Source: Triplophysa rosa (lineage: Eukaryota > Chordata > Actinopteri > Cypriniformes > Nemacheilidae). From it: a stretch of 64,000 nt of DNA. The translations under genes and the position numbers were made by a program. Every line of letters begins with the position of its first letter. The stretch's first letter is position 1. The notes under the pieces were generated by a model that did no database searches, had not been told where the DNA came from, and was given only the letters and a program-made list of their open reading frames with translations. The stretch covers positions 22,863,364-22,927,363 of the forward strand of contig NC_079898.1 in the NCBI RefSeq assembly GCF_024868665.1, given 5' to 3'. Positions 54,701 to 59,737 of the stretch are shown piece by piece.

Positions 54701-55366
54701 TGCATTGAGCATTATTTTTATGCACAGCACGGAAAAGGAGAACATATCTGAGACAGACTAAATTAAAAGATGCTTGAAGACACCTACCTGCAAAGCTGCA
54801 GTACTGTAAAAAGTTTCAGGCACTAAAACTTCTATTTTATACAAATATTACGCGTTAAAGGAGGTTTTGTCCAAAGTACACCTAGTTGTTTCAGGTAGCT
54901 GCTGACACACTTCAGCAAAAGAGAAAATGAACTGGTTTAAAATCACTTTGGGGGGTGAAAATCCAATCATGCCACACTTTTGCACAGTACTGTATATGAA
55001 ATGATAAACGTGGGCCCTAAACCGAAGTGTTTCTCCTAAATTTATTTTGGAATATTTAATTTAATTGTACTATTTTTTCATGTACACAGTGAACTGCCAA
55101 TCGAGAATCTAAAGTTGACATTGAGATTTATATAGTGATATTTTGCTATCCGTCCCATCTGCTGCTGGATCATAAGATTATAACACGTCGCTTTATTCTG
55201 CAGGTCTGTGCAGCTGAACGGAGAGCAGTTGCTTATGGTGGACAATGAGACATTTCCTGAGATGAAACCACGGACGCTCAGGGCAGGACGAACTATAGCT
55301 ATGCCGCCCGTATCTATCGGTTTCTTTGTCATCAAAAATATAAATGCTTACGCCTGCCGCAGATAA
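632..55366 (+). CDS. hpse2: HPSE2, heparanase-2 (exons 2-12; exon 1 lies upstream of the window)
   Basis: Join of 632-786, 1112-1273, 23014-23187, 25182-25353, 27889-27936, 33918-34011, 35285-35391, 36924-37038, 43476-43621, 47539-47685 and 55204-55366. All junctions keep frame and carry AG/GT borders; 493 whole residues, then TAA. The human protein has 592 residues in 12 exons (from memory), so only the signal peptide and N-terminus are missing. Family knowledge: secreted glycoprotein of the GH79 fold that binds heparan sulfate strongly, restrains heparanase and lacks its activity; human mutations cause urofacial (Ochoa) syndrome. Visible here (window residue numbers): ELGNEP motif with Glu164; Gly283 where heparanase has its nucleophile Glu; Cys118, Cys386 and Cys491 as in the family; N-x-S/T sites at Asn139, Asn156, Asn177 and Asn294. 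The gene is compact: 54.7 kb here against several hundred kb in human. Confidence 0.97.
787..1111 (+). other. hpse2: HPSE2 intron 2 (325 bp)
   Basis: Short intron. I see no repeat or RNA. The acceptor is TTTCCACGCAG. Confidence 0.85.
1112..1273 (+). CDS. hpse2: HPSE2 exon 3
   Basis: Completes Asp52 and encodes residues 53-105, beginning [14 protein letters not shown] and including [25 protein letters not shown] and VTLT. It is the start of the large-chain region by comparison with heparanase. The last G joins exon 4 to make Ala106. Donor GTAGGA. Confidence 0.95.
3296..3345 (-). repeat. SINE 3'-tail fragment, minus orientation
   Basis: On the minus strand this reads as a worn copy of the fish SINE tail found at 7960-8025 (TTTGGATAAAAGC followed by CTGCCAAATGCATAAA). 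Only the tail remains, and no A or B box is visible. Confidence 0.6.
3405..3717. repeat. Angel-like foldback element, copy 1
   Basis: Starts after TTAA with AGGGTAGTTTACCCAAAA and ends with the inverted counterpart (GGATAAACTTTCCTTTAGA). The inside is a long imperfect palindrome with the usual segments AAAATATCTTCTTTTGT and ATTCTGT-ATCATTTATTCA. This is a non-autonomous cyprinid repeat that I associate with Angel. TTAA targets are typical of Kolobok and piggyBac. Confidence 0.75.
4541..5009. repeat. Nested pair of AAAGAACC-type palindromic elements
   Basis: An outer copy starts CGCTCTTAAAAATAAGGGTGC (4541) and ends at TTTTTAAAAGTGTA (about 5009). A second copy, starting with the same bases at 4704 and ending near 4911, interrupts it. 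Both are full of the inverted motifs GGTTCTT and AAAGAACC, the hallmark of a common cyprinid foldback MITE. Confidence 0.75.
6896..7026. repeat. Palindromic ACCCAACCATGG hairpin element
   Basis: Left arm 6901-6926 (TGGGTTGTTT...ATGGTTGGGT) and right arm 6983-7009 are near-perfect inverted repeats, 26 and 27 bases long, around a 56-base loop that carries further related motifs. Related sequence recurs at 44172-44346. Confidence 0.75.
7906..8025 (+). mobile_element. DANA-like tRNA-derived SINE with deleted head
   Basis: Head CCTGTATAGCTCA resembles a tRNA 5' region (A box). A B-box-like GGTTTGAGACC lies at 7931-7941, only about 17 bases on. The 3' tail has CTTTGGATAAAAGC and CTGCCAAATGCATAAATGTAAAT. 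The A-to-B distance is much shorter than in a tRNA, so an internal deletion has joined the two boxes. Confidence 0.75.
8919..8956 (+). repeat. SINE 3'-tail fragment
   Basis: CTTTGGATAAAAGCGTCTGC followed by TAAATGACTAAATAAATA, the same tail as the SINE at 7906-8025. No head is visible. Confidence 0.65.
10635..11225 (+). mobile_element. LINE-type 3' end with GTTGAGTTGA tail, copy 1
   Basis: Contains the block CTGAGGTTTTTTTCTCGATT...GGGTTCCTCGCCACC and ends AAGCGCTATATAAATAAAG followed by TTGAG repeats. In cyprinids this combination marks the 3' end of an L2/CR1-like retrotransposon or a SINE sharing that tail; the exact class is uncertain. A GT/GC run at 10927-11040 sits inside. No reverse transcriptase reading frame is present. 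Confidence 0.6.
10927..11040. repeat. GT-rich microsatellite with GTGC units
   Basis: Imperfect run of GTGTGTGC and GTGCGTGC units, about 110 bases, alternating purine and pyrimidine almost throughout. Short ORFs here translate to low-complexity Cys/Val and Thr/His repeats and are not genes. Confidence 0.85.
14255..14975 (+). repeat. Cyprinid interspersed repeat ending in a TTGTTGGCTATTGCTACAAA block
   Basis: The right part (14820-14975: CCTATTGATTTTGGCA, ACAATGTATTGTTGGC, GACTGGTTTTGTGGTCACA) matches from memory a very common zebrafish DNA-transposon-derived repeat. The left limit is a guess from where text of the same kind begins. Short ORFs inside (e.g. 14443-14685) have no known domain. 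Confidence 0.5.
15580..15650. repeat. AT/CA-rich simple sequence
   Basis: Imperfect run of ATATAT, ACAGTATATACATATACG and similar units. Nothing else is visible. Confidence 0.7.
18112..18387 (+). pseudogene. THAP-domain first exon of a Kolobok-type transposase; remainder missing
   Basis: ATG at 18112 opens 92 codons (residues 1-92) ending at donor GTAAGT (18388). THAP zinc-finger signature: Cys6-x2-Cys9, Pro20, Trp29, Cys48-x2-His51, and the C-terminal VAIPTLF box (residues 76-82), equivalent to the family's AVPTIF. No frameshift or stop. THAP domains bind DNA; in P and Kolobok transposases they recognise the element ends. The frame can be read past the donor to 18537, but that part looks intronic. 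Upstream GTG codons are not needed as starts. No downstream catalytic exons exist in this element. Confidence 0.8.
18647..18763 (-). pseudogene. Short transposon first exon on the minus strand (FEPESD motif)
   Basis: ATG at 18763 (minus) opens 38 codons beginning [16 protein letters not shown] and stopping at 18647. A donor-like AGTAAG lies after ...PYTDA, so the coding exon probably ended there. Fish genomes hold many repeat proteins that start with a PYxFEPExD pattern (some annotated as P2X7-like); I recall this from memory and have not checked it. It faces the THAP exon, suggesting that the full-length element had two converging genes. Confidence 0.5.
18855..18960. repeat. 27-bp tandem repeat, four units, one CCAAT each
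   Basis: GACCAATC occurs at 18858, 18885, 18912 and 18939, exactly 27 bases apart, followed by (A/G)CAGACTA-type text. It lies inside the transposon, roughly 95-200 bases upstream of the minus-strand ATG at 18763. CCAAT is the NF-Y site, so a promoter role for the minus-strand exon is plausible. The relative at 52540-52590 has only two units. One frame reads as a 9-residue repeat, which is just the 27-bp period. Confidence 0.75.
19773..20636. repeat. Candidate transposon with GGGCAAGTTGTCACA ends, holding an Angel copy
   Basis: GGGCAAGTTGTCACA at about 19773 and its inverted form TGTGACAACTTGCCCC at about 20617-20632 face each other. Between them lie AT-rich sequence and the Angel copy at 20201-20376. 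No transposase. Ends are approximate. Confidence 0.5.
20201..20376. repeat. Angel-like foldback element, copy 2 (short)
   Basis: AGGGACAGTTCACCCAAAAA at the left and TTTTTGGGTGAACTATCCCT at the right, with TTAA immediately outside on both sides (20197-20200 and 20377-20380). Only about 176 bases, so the central part is deleted. Confidence 0.85.
22004..22232. repeat. Tc1/mariner-like MITE with CACTACCGGTCAAA ends
   Basis: CACTACCGGTCAAAGGTTTG at the left; CAAAAACTTTTGACCGGTAGTG-type sequence at the right. Terminal inverted repeats of about 20 bases with a central AT-rich filler. Left flank is TA; the right flank has decayed. No coding capacity. Confidence 0.7.
22415..22440. repeat. Short TA microsatellite
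   Basis: TATATATATATA run of about 16 bases plus imperfect flanks. Confidence 0.6.
23014..23187 (+). CDS. hpse2: HPSE2 exon 4
   Basis: Completes Ala106 and encodes residues 107-163. Starts [12 protein letters not shown] (Cys118), continues [14 protein letters not shown] and [16 protein letters not shown], and ends ISWELGN, the first part of the ELGNEP motif. The split codon makes Glu164, the acid/base Glu position of heparanase (Glu225). N-glycosylation sites at Asn139 and Asn156. Acceptor TTTTTCCCAG, donor GTGAGT. Confidence 0.97.
23872..24172. repeat. Angel-like foldback element, copy 3
   Basis: AGGGATACTCCACCCAAATG at the left and GGGTATCCCT at the right, with TTAA on both sides (23868-23871 and 24173-24176). 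Inverted inner arms include AACACAAAGAAAGATATTTGG and the mirrored ATGATGACAGAATTTTT. Confidence 0.85.
24604..24831. repeat. Angel-like foldback element, copy 4 (decayed)
   Basis: Left AAAGAATAGTTCTCCCCGAAC...ATTCTGTCATTTACTCATCC, right ATTATGGGTGAACTTTA. The central part is replaced or diverged. Ends are approximate. Confidence 0.65.
24851..25127. repeat. Angel-like foldback element, copy 5, next to exon 5
   Basis: TTAA (24847-24850), then AGGAACAGTTCATCC; right end GGGGTGAACTGTTCCT, then TTTA. The arms match each other well (AGAAAGATATTTGGAAGAAT and mirrored). Its right end is 54 bases before exon 5, so it reaches into the acceptor region, though the polypyrimidine tract at 25160-25181 is host sequence. 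Confidence 0.85.
25182..25353 (+). CDS. hpse2: HPSE2 exon 5
   Basis: Completes Glu164 and encodes residues 165-220, starting [20 protein letters not shown] and including [16 protein letters not shown] and LLLD. The GPNIGRPR block is strongly conserved in HPSE2. Asn177 is a glycosylation site. Acceptor TTCTTTCACAG; donor GTGAGT with GG left for a split Gly codon. Confidence 0.97.
25491..25600 (-). repeat. LINE-type 3' tail, minus orientation, copy 2
   Basis: On the minus strand it reads GTAAAGCTGCTTTGCAACAA, then GAAGCGCTATCATAAAAATAAAAC, the same tail as at 11160-11225. Truncated. Confidence 0.65.
26583..27104. repeat. Tc1/mariner-like MITE with ATACAGCC ends
   Basis: Left ATACAGCCACGGTAGAAAAA then TAAGAGACC; right TCTCTTAG...TTTTGCGGCTGTAT. 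About 25-base imperfect inverted ends, TA at both sides, AT-rich core without an ORF. Confidence 0.65.
27889..27936 (+). CDS. hpse2: HPSE2 exon 6 (48 bp microexon-like)
   Basis: Completes Gly221 and encodes [15 protein letters not shown] (222-236), with CA left over for His237. The heparanase genes have a very short exon at this place (family knowledge). The donor must be CA|GTAGGT: reading on without splicing meets TAG two bases later. Confidence 0.95.
29394..29803. repeat. TTAA-flanked MITE with AGTCCCAGTGAA ends
   Basis: AGTCCCAGTGAA at the left and TTCACAGGGACT at the right are inverted repeats, with TTAA on both sides (29390-29393 and 29804-29807). Interior 410 bases, GC-richer in the right half, no ORF. 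Kolobok-type by its target. Confidence 0.8.
31165..31500 (-). mobile_element. LINE-type 3' end, minus orientation, copy 3
   Basis: On the minus strand: TGAGTCTGGTTTCTCCAGAG, GGTTTGGTTCCTTGTCACTG, then a tail rich in AATTGAATTGAAT. This is the same family as 10635-11225 (CTGGTTCTCC...GGTTCC... tail). Truncated at both ends. Confidence 0.6.
31551..31765. repeat. hAT-like MITE related to 63007-63291 (decayed)
   Basis: Left GTAAAACTTTACAGTAAG and right GTAATGTAAAGTGTTAC are inverted repeats. The interior has GTTAGTTCATTGTGCATT and similar segments as in the intact copy in HPS1. Confidence 0.55.
33550..33760. repeat. Right-half fragment of the TTAA element found at 41890-42844
   Basis: Shares CTCTGTAGAGCAGTTTGT, GGGCTACTGTAGAAA, AGATAGAAATAGCTCATTCT, TTCATTATGTAAGG and the end ACACATTGGACC with the other copy. 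TTAA follows at 33761-33764. The left half is missing. Confidence 0.75.
33918..34011 (+). CDS. hpse2: HPSE2 exon 7
   Basis: Completes His237 and encodes residues 238-268: [20 protein letters not shown], then [11 protein letters not shown]. Phase 0 at the donor (GTAAGA). Matches the vertebrate YIDGR...[14 protein letters not shown] block. Confidence 0.96.
34012..35284 (+). other. hpse2: HPSE2 intron 7 (1.3 kb)
   Basis: No repeat family recognised. Composition is less AT-rich than most of the window and ORFs of 60-90 codons occur on both strands (34121-34806), but none has a domain or coding context. Confidence 0.75.
35285..35391 (+). CDS. hpse2: HPSE2 exon 8 (nucleophile region)
   Basis: Residues 269-303 plus a split Leu304. 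Reads [20 protein letters not shown], then [15 protein letters not shown]. In heparanase the equivalent reads WLGET with the nucleophile Glu343; here WLG is followed by Gly283, so no carboxylate stands at that place in an ungapped alignment. Asn294 is a glycosylation site. Acceptor TCTTTTGCAG, donor GTAAGT. Confidence 0.95.
35546..36106. repeat. DNA element with TAGGGTTGGGAATCG ends
   Basis: TAGGGTTGGGAATCG at the left and CGATTCCCAACCCTA at the right are exact inverted repeats. More inverted pairs follow (ATTCGATTCTTATCGATTCC and GATCCGATTCCTAGCC). The flanking 8 bases (ACCATGGT and ATCCTGGT) agree in six, weak support for a hAT-type target duplication. Confidence 0.65.
36155..36400. repeat. 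MITE with GCTGTCCTTCCGAAACC ends
   Basis: Left arm 36155-36181 and right arm 36374-36400 are 27-base inverted repeats with one mismatch. The core is 190 bases, AT-rich, without an ORF. Confidence 0.8.
36924..37038 (+). CDS. hpse2: HPSE2 exon 9
   Basis: Completes Leu304 and encodes 305-342: [20 protein letters not shown], then [18 protein letters not shown]. The block YNHLVD-FNPLP is shared with heparanase (barrel end). Acceptor GGTTTAG, donor GTAAGT, phase 0. Confidence 0.97.
38311..38695. repeat. Angel-like foldback element, copy 7
   Basis: TTAA (38307-38310), then AGGAACTCAAGTTGTTCC; the right half has AACAACTCGAGGGTGAGTTA and ends GGGTGACCAGTCCC. Inner arms match copy 5 (AGATATTTGGAAGAATGCCT and mirrored), with an extra inverted segment in the middle. 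Confidence 0.75.
40523..40802. mobile_element. hAT-type MITE with perfect 8-bp target duplication
   Basis: CAGTGGTTCTCAAACTTTTT at the left and AGTTTGAGAACCACTG at the right are typical hAT (Charlie-like) ends. GTTTAAAG stands directly on both sides (40515-40522 and 40803-40810). 280 bases, with GGCCCCCC tracts and no ORF. Confidence 0.92.
40809..41084. repeat. Angel-like foldback element, copy 8
   Basis: AGGGATAGTTTACCCAAAAA after TTAA (40805-40808), then AACACAAAAGAAGATATTTTG, the loop region GGCCACCATTGACTTCCATTG, and the mirrored right arm ending TTTATCCT-TTGA. The target duplication of the hAT element overlaps its left end. Confidence 0.85.
42126..42664. mobile_element. Solo LTR of a retrotransposon
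   Basis: 539 bases starting TGTCATG and ending CATGACA (7-base inverted ends, TG...CA as LTRs have). Flanked by CGCGA (42121-42125) and CGCAA (42665-42669), a 5-bp target duplication with one change. Inside are a TATAAA at 42369-42374 and AATAAA at 42594-42599, in the order expected for an LTR promoter and poly(A) signal on +. No internal gag/pol, so it is a recombined solo LTR, probably Ty3-like. Confidence 0.85.
42749..42778. repeat. (TA)15 microsatellite
   Basis: Uninterrupted alternating TA within the right half of the TTAA element. Confidence 0.9.
43476..43621 (+). CDS. hpse2: HPSE2 exon 10
   Basis: Residues 343-390 plus split Asn391: [20 protein letters not shown], then [20 protein letters not shown] and YAHCTSFN. 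The [17 protein letters not shown] basic stretch is typical of HPSE2, and heparanase has a shorter one. Cys386 corresponds to heparanase Cys437, which pairs with the C-terminal Cys. Acceptor TTGTTATAG, donor GTAAGT. Confidence 0.97.
43738..43936. repeat. CpG-rich MITE with TTAAGGGGC / GGCCCTTTA ends
   Basis: Left TTAAGGGGCGAGTATAGTCC, right GTATACCCGGCCCTTTA; the ends are imperfect inverted repeats. About 200 bases with many CpG (GTCGCGCGTCC, GGACGCG). It lies 116 bases after exon 10. Confidence 0.7.
44172..44346. repeat. Palindromic ACCCAACC element, second copy
   Basis: Left ATCCATGGTTGAGT and CAAACCCAACC; right TTACCCAACCTTGGGTTAAA and CAGCCCAGCATTTTTTT. Related to 6896-7026 but more decayed. 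Confidence 0.55.
45104..45424. repeat. Foldback MITE with ATTAATCGCATCC arms
   Basis: Left arm AATTAATCGCATCCAGAATA, ACGTTTGTGTTTACATAATA; right arm TATTATGTAAACACAAAC and TTTTATTTTGGATGCGATTA are long inverted repeats, separated by mirrored TATAAATACA-type sequence. The right end GAGAGCCCTAA suggests a hAT-type terminus. Well-known cyprinid repeat. Confidence 0.75.
47539..47685 (+). CDS. hpse2: HPSE2 exon 11
   Basis: Completes Asn391 and encodes 392-439: [20 protein letters not shown], then [20 protein letters not shown] and FGTEGLHS. This begins the C-terminal beta-sandwich domain. Acceptor TCCTCGCAG, donor GTAAGT. A new NKT glycosylation site lies in the second block. Confidence 0.97.
49735..49765. 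repeat. AT microsatellite
   Basis: (AT)9 followed by ACAG and more TATATA. Confidence 0.8.
51982..52504. mobile_element. DNA element with GGCCCTGTCC ends (member 1)
   Basis: Left GGCCCTGTCCCAAATGGCAC and right GTGTGCCATTTTGGACAGGG-CC. The inverted ends extend over about 80 bases (CTTGTGGACCTCCTCTGAGT... and mirrored). 523 bases, no ORF. It sits inside the decayed Kolobok-like copy. Confidence 0.75.
52540..52590. repeat. Two CCAAT units of the 27-bp repeat
   Basis: GGCCAATCATAGGAGACTAG and GACCAATCAGATCC, counterparts of the four-unit array at 18855-18960. Confidence 0.65.
52793..52808. repeat. Short AG run
   Basis: AGAGAGAGAGAGAG, about 14 bases. Confidence 0.6.
52932..53863. mobile_element. 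DNA element with GGCCCTGTCC ends (member 2)
   Basis: Left GGCCCTGTCCAAATGGCGCA, right TGCGCCATTTGGGACAGGGC-C. GAT stands on both sides (52929-52931 and 53864-53866), a possible 3-bp target duplication. The left 310 bases match the right part of member 1 in reverse, so the two copies lie in opposite orientation. The ORF at 53621-53911 crosses the right end and has no known domain. Confidence 0.75.
54541..54995. repeat. Mariner/Tc1-like MITE with TACAGTA-TTGTGCAAAAG ends
   Basis: Left TACAGTATTGCGCAGTATTG-TGCAAAAGTC (with a small internal duplication), right CACACTTTTGCACAGTACTGTA. Core without a transposase frame. Confidence 0.7.
55204..55366 (+). CDS. hpse2: HPSE2 exon 12, C-terminus and stop
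   Basis: Completes Thr440 and encodes 441-493, then TAA at 55364-55366: [53 protein letters not shown]. The hydrophobic ending IGFFVIKN and Cys491 match the family (heparanase Cys542). Acceptor TTATTCTGCAG. Human HPSE2 ends ALACRYR, from memory. Confidence 0.97.
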
Positions 55367-57580
55367 CACATACACTGACATCTGATGATCTGGCTCGTGG
55401 CATTCTCCTCTCTTCACAAGCTCACAAAGACGTGGAAAAGATCTGCCCTTTATTTAAGAGAGGGCTGCACTGAACGCCTTTCAGCTACATTTCTCCTATT
55501 TGTTGTTTTTCTGCAAGAACAGCTAGACTTGTGGAAAGTGAATGTATTTTTGTGCTAGTTATTTTTGCTTTCGATTTTGAGGGAATGTCTTTGAAGCCTC
55601 GTGGTTCACAGAAGTGTCACATAGAGTACACACAGTGAAGTTTTGGAAATGGCAACTGCATTTAAATGCGTAAGTCTATTCAACTTTTACAGTCTGAATA
55701 TGAAAAACAGGAGCCACTCCTGAAATTTTGGCAATTAGAAATTATGCAAAATATTAAAACAGTTTGCACGGAAAGAGAAATCTGTATAATTTAGCAAACA
55801 ACATGCTTTCCATTTCCAAGTACTGTGGGTGGATTCTGTGTGGTCCTGTCTCTCAGATTAACCTGAGTTTGCAGAATAGGACATTTTTGGATCAACATCC
55901 TTCCTTAACATTCCATCTGATCTACCAATCAGATTTTATGGTTAGGTTTGAAGCTGGGTTTAAGAGCTTGCACAACATTCCTTTCATCCAATCATTTCCT
56001 TATGCTTTTAAGGCTTTGTCATAGTTGGGTATAAGGGTCGGACTATGATTGCTATGATTTGTGGACCAACAAAGGACATCCAGCTATATCTGATCTAAAA
56101 TGCTTTCTGGTATAAAGAAAGTTACTTACAGAAGAAGTTACGGAGGCCTAAAGCGGGCCAAATCTTGATCCATAATCTTTTTTCTTCATCGCTGCACAGT
56201 AAACCTAACCATGCACTTTTAATCATACCATGCAAGCCTATAAACTTAAAACATTGACCCACGCCCTGCAAAGAAGATTGCCGTCTCGGGCTCTTTATAA
56301 TATTTGTTTATTCTTCTACAGTTGCTGCTTGTTAAAATAAAACTGTATAATCATGAAGAGACTATGGGAAGCTATAAATATTTACTAAAACATCCTGGTT
56401 TTTCTCTGCTAAAGTCACAGGATACACACAAGTGCTACACAAAAGCAATTCAAGGAAAATCTGAAATCAATATTTACTGATGCTCTGAAAAATGACGCTC
56501 TATTTTTACAATGTTTACACATTTGACATCCCATTTTAAATCTATTGAAGACTAAAAAGAAGAGAGTATTTTTTGAAGGTACCATTTTTATGAAGAACTG
56601 GGTCATATGCAGTTTATCGAGGAGCTCAGGAAATAAATTCATTTCGTCCATTGTTGTGTTTTGTCATGTCACATGCTTGTATCACGGCTTTTATTATGTG
56701 TCACGCATAACATCATGAGTCTTTTTTAAAGCTATACATTACGCTACCTTATTCAGTTCAGACACAAGGGCTCCACAAATTATTTGACACTTATGAACAA
56801 TATTCAATTCGATTTTTGAATCTTTCATAAGTTAACTAATGCAACAAAATTTAGGTGTCCGAGTACTTTTGTGGATCCATTGATAATACTATGTACAGCT
56901 TTTTTTTTGTGCTGCTAGCTGACTAATTATTATTAAGCATGAGTGACAGATATTTTGTACAGGTCCAAACCTTTTTGATATTTGATATTAATAAATGTAA
57001 ATACATTTCGTTTTTGATATTATGATTTAAGTGGGTGCGCTTCCTTGCGTTATAAATACTATTTATATAAATGTATATGTGTGGGTTTTGAGTGTGTATA
57101 TATACATCTTGTGTTTAGAGAAAACAGTTGACTTTTATTTAAGTCAGTCCACATTTGGAGATAATTATTTTGTACTTTGTGTAAAACATAAAACAGATTT
57201 TACTCGAGATTAAAAATAGCCATGTTTAGCAATGTTGTTTTAATTGTAATGATTGCTTGCAGTGTGCAGACATGCCACTTATTCACAATGCAAAAAATAA
57301 CAATTGTGATCTCCCTATGTGTGAATTTATGGGCACCATGTTCAACTGTCTATGTTTAGATGTTTGTTCCAGGGTCAATAATGTTATTTGCATCATTACA
57401 TTTTGGGAGATTCTGATGTGAATCTGTTCTAGAGATAAGTAGGGTCCTTATTTTGTTTATTGCATATTCAGAGTTGTTTATATTTTTCTGTTACAGAGCA
57501 TTATTTTATTATGGAAATGTTTGCATCTGAATATTTTTTTCCCAAAATATATTAATAAAATAATACAAATGTTTATTAAA
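55367..57580 (+). other. hpse2: HPSE2 3' UTR, extent uncertain
   Basis: Follows the stop codon. Possible poly(A) signals AATAAA at 56336-56341, 56990-56995 and 57554-57559. I cannot tell which is used. A GTGTCC-GTACTTTTGTGG fragment at 56770-56885 may be an old Tc1-like end. No downstream coding sequence of HPSE2 is expected. Confidence 0.45.
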
Positions 57581-59514
57581 GATCCTGCTTTTTCAATACT
57601 CAATACAAAGTGTACAGTATTTAATATAGAGTGAATTTTGTTTAATAAACATTAATTTCTCCAAACTTTAATTTTGGTTTATCACTGGGGCGGAAAATAG
57701 GAAAGCTGGGCATTTTTTGTCCCTTGCGCATTAGTACACCATACGGTGCTACCTCTGTCACAGATAAAAATACACATTTTGTCCATTTTTTCTGAACCGT
57801 ATGAACAACATGTGACCATTTAAGACTCTATTCTGACTGTATAGCAAGATTATTCCAGCATATGTTCAGAAGTGCAAGATTTGAGGATAAAAGCATACTA
57901 AGACCCGTGATTTATATGGAGGCCTGGATGCAAAGAACAGCAGAAATAAATTGTGACAGTACGACGTGACGGGTAACTCAACACCGACAGCTTTATGCAC
58001 CATCAGGACGAACTGTTCTTGTCTTCAAAGACCCGGCAGGGTCTTCAGTCCGGTGCTGAACGTTCAGGAAAGGAAAGCTGCTAGTTTGGTCAGCCAGAGG
58101 TTGCACCAACACACCAGCAGATGTTCCTCTTCCAGACAGCTGGGATTAGACTTCGTTGAGGAATGAAAGAGAACTATAGTGTCAGAACAATCATCTAGAG
58201 CACCAAATGATGAAAACCATTCAAACCTCAATGAGACTCAAATGCAATGAATTTAGGTCTTCTTATCAATGCTGGTTCAAAGCTATATGTTGTTTTCCTC
58301 ATTAGTTGGTAGTATATTATATACAGTAGCCATTGACCTAATACGGTGATGATAACTGCTAACTGCACTAAACTACAGAAAAAAACATCACATTGAACTT
58401 TGGAAAACATGTCTCCCGGATACATATGGTTCATTTTAAAAAACAGTATCCAGGCTCATACTTGTGTTTTCTTGGTCAAGATTCACAAAACTTGACACGA
58501 CCCAGCAGGTCCAAGTCCAAAGTTTCCATCAAAGGTCGCCAACCTTCTTTCAAACAGTATCATTTTCAGACTTTAAACATGAACTGGATCAGACACTAAA
58601 GGTTTTCTATTCATTTCTCCCAAAGGTTGGCTTGTTGATCCAACCATGAGTGAAACCAACTGAATTTTTGAGTGTTAAAATGTAACTTTTTTTCCATATA
58701 TTCTGTTTTCATTGACAATAGAATGTGTATTTGAACAGATCCATTGCATTAAAACAAACAAAAGTCCTTACGAAATAAGCATGCTATGGCACTGCCAAAC
58801 TGAGTTTTGACTCAAGCTGGTTTCAAGTGCAGCATTATGTTTGTGTATGACTCTACTCAGGTAGATCTTTGTCATTTGATCAAAGCTGACATGTGACAGC
58901 ATAGATTCATATACAGACATAATAAAGTATGACTTTTCTTTTTCCGTTGAGTCTGTACATGCTAGAGACTAGAGCTCTGCGAAGACTCAAACTTCCTTTG
59001 CGTGACTTCTCCAGCTTTGCCATGCATACTGTAACCAAACCCAGCATGAAAATGTTTATACATTCGACCCTATTTGGAGTACCCACCTCCCGCAAGCCAA
59101 GATTGGTGGATTTCGTGATGTTTAGATGATGTGTAAGCCAATTACGGATGTAACATGTTAAATTCTAACAGGTGTGCGTCATTCATTGAAGAAAGAAGGT
59201 ACACGCAAAAATAAATAAATAAAAAGTTGAATTTTATGCAGAAAAAAGGGGACTTGTGAAGTAATCATGCAATATTAGAAGTCAATTTATAATTATACTT
59301 TTACAATTATTTTTAATGTTGCTTATACGTTTTGGCTGTTTTTTACTTGTTTTGTGACTCACGTTTTGTAGAAATTAAATAGCACGAAAGAAAGAAAGAA
59401 AGATTTCTGCCTCTTTTTCTCAGTAGAAATAGCTGAAGACATAAGCAAAAGTTTCCATCGCCTCCTTTAACCTCGGGACTGAAAGGAGTTTATTTATATG
59501 AATGAGCAGTGCCT
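57581..59514. other. HPSE2-HPS1 intergenic region
   Basis: About 1.9 kb. 57960-58170 and 58930-59130 have higher-complexity composition and open frames of 50-66 codons on both strands but no recognised domain. (GAAA)n at 59387-59402. Otherwise AT-rich sequence without recognised repeats. Confidence 0.6.
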
Positions 59515-59650
59515 GTGTCACGCGTTGCACATGATCTGAATTCTGAACTACAGACGTGACGCGCGTTTCGCGTGTGATCATCAGGTCACGTGACCCGCTC
59601 ACTGATACGCTGTAGCAATACGGAAGCGGAGCGCTACAACCGATGAAAAC
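59515..59650 (+). promoter_or_regulatory. hps1: HPS1 CpG-rich promoter region
   Basis: A dense cluster of CpG (GTCACGCGTTGC, GACGTGACGCGCGTTTCGCG, GGTCACGTGACCCG, ATACGGAAGCGGAGCGC) in a window that is otherwise CpG-poor. It ends just before the probable first exon. Contains an ETS-like ACGGAAG (59620-59626) and the E-box palindrome listed separately. No TATA box, as expected for a broadly expressed gene. Confidence 0.65.
59584..59595. promoter_or_regulatory. CLEAR-type E-box GGTCACGTGACC
   Basis: Perfect 12-base palindrome whose core, GTCACGTGAC, is the published CLEAR consensus bound by TFEB, TFE3 and MITF. It lies about 800 bases before the HPS1 start codon and about 150 before the first donor. 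HPS1 acts in lysosome-related organelles, so control by this family would make sense. Binding itself is inference. Confidence 0.65.
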
Positions 59651-59737
59651 TAATTGTTGTTCTTCTGTGATAACAGAACCAGATCTGGATTCGCACACAA
59701 TGACATTTTTCCGCTTTAAAATCCAACAGCTACAATA
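59620..59737 (+). other. hps1: Probable HPS1 exon 1 (5' UTR); start approximate
   Basis: Runs from the CpG cluster to donor CAATA|GTAAGT (59738). An ATG at 59643 stays open to the donor, but spliced to exon 2 it ends at once (TA plus A gives TAA), so it would be a short upstream ORF, not an N-terminal extension. Human HPS1 also has non-coding 5' exons (from memory). The transcription start is unknown. Confidence 0.45.

Larger units (their letters stand above)
47686..55203 (+). other. hpse2: HPSE2 intron 11 (7.5 kb)
   Basis: Holds a decayed Kolobok-like copy, two related inverted elements, and a mariner-like MITE. 47686-51300 shows only an AT microsatellite (49735-49752) and complex sequence of unknown role (48000-49000, 50560-50880). 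53870-54540 has nothing that I recognise. Confidence 0.8.
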
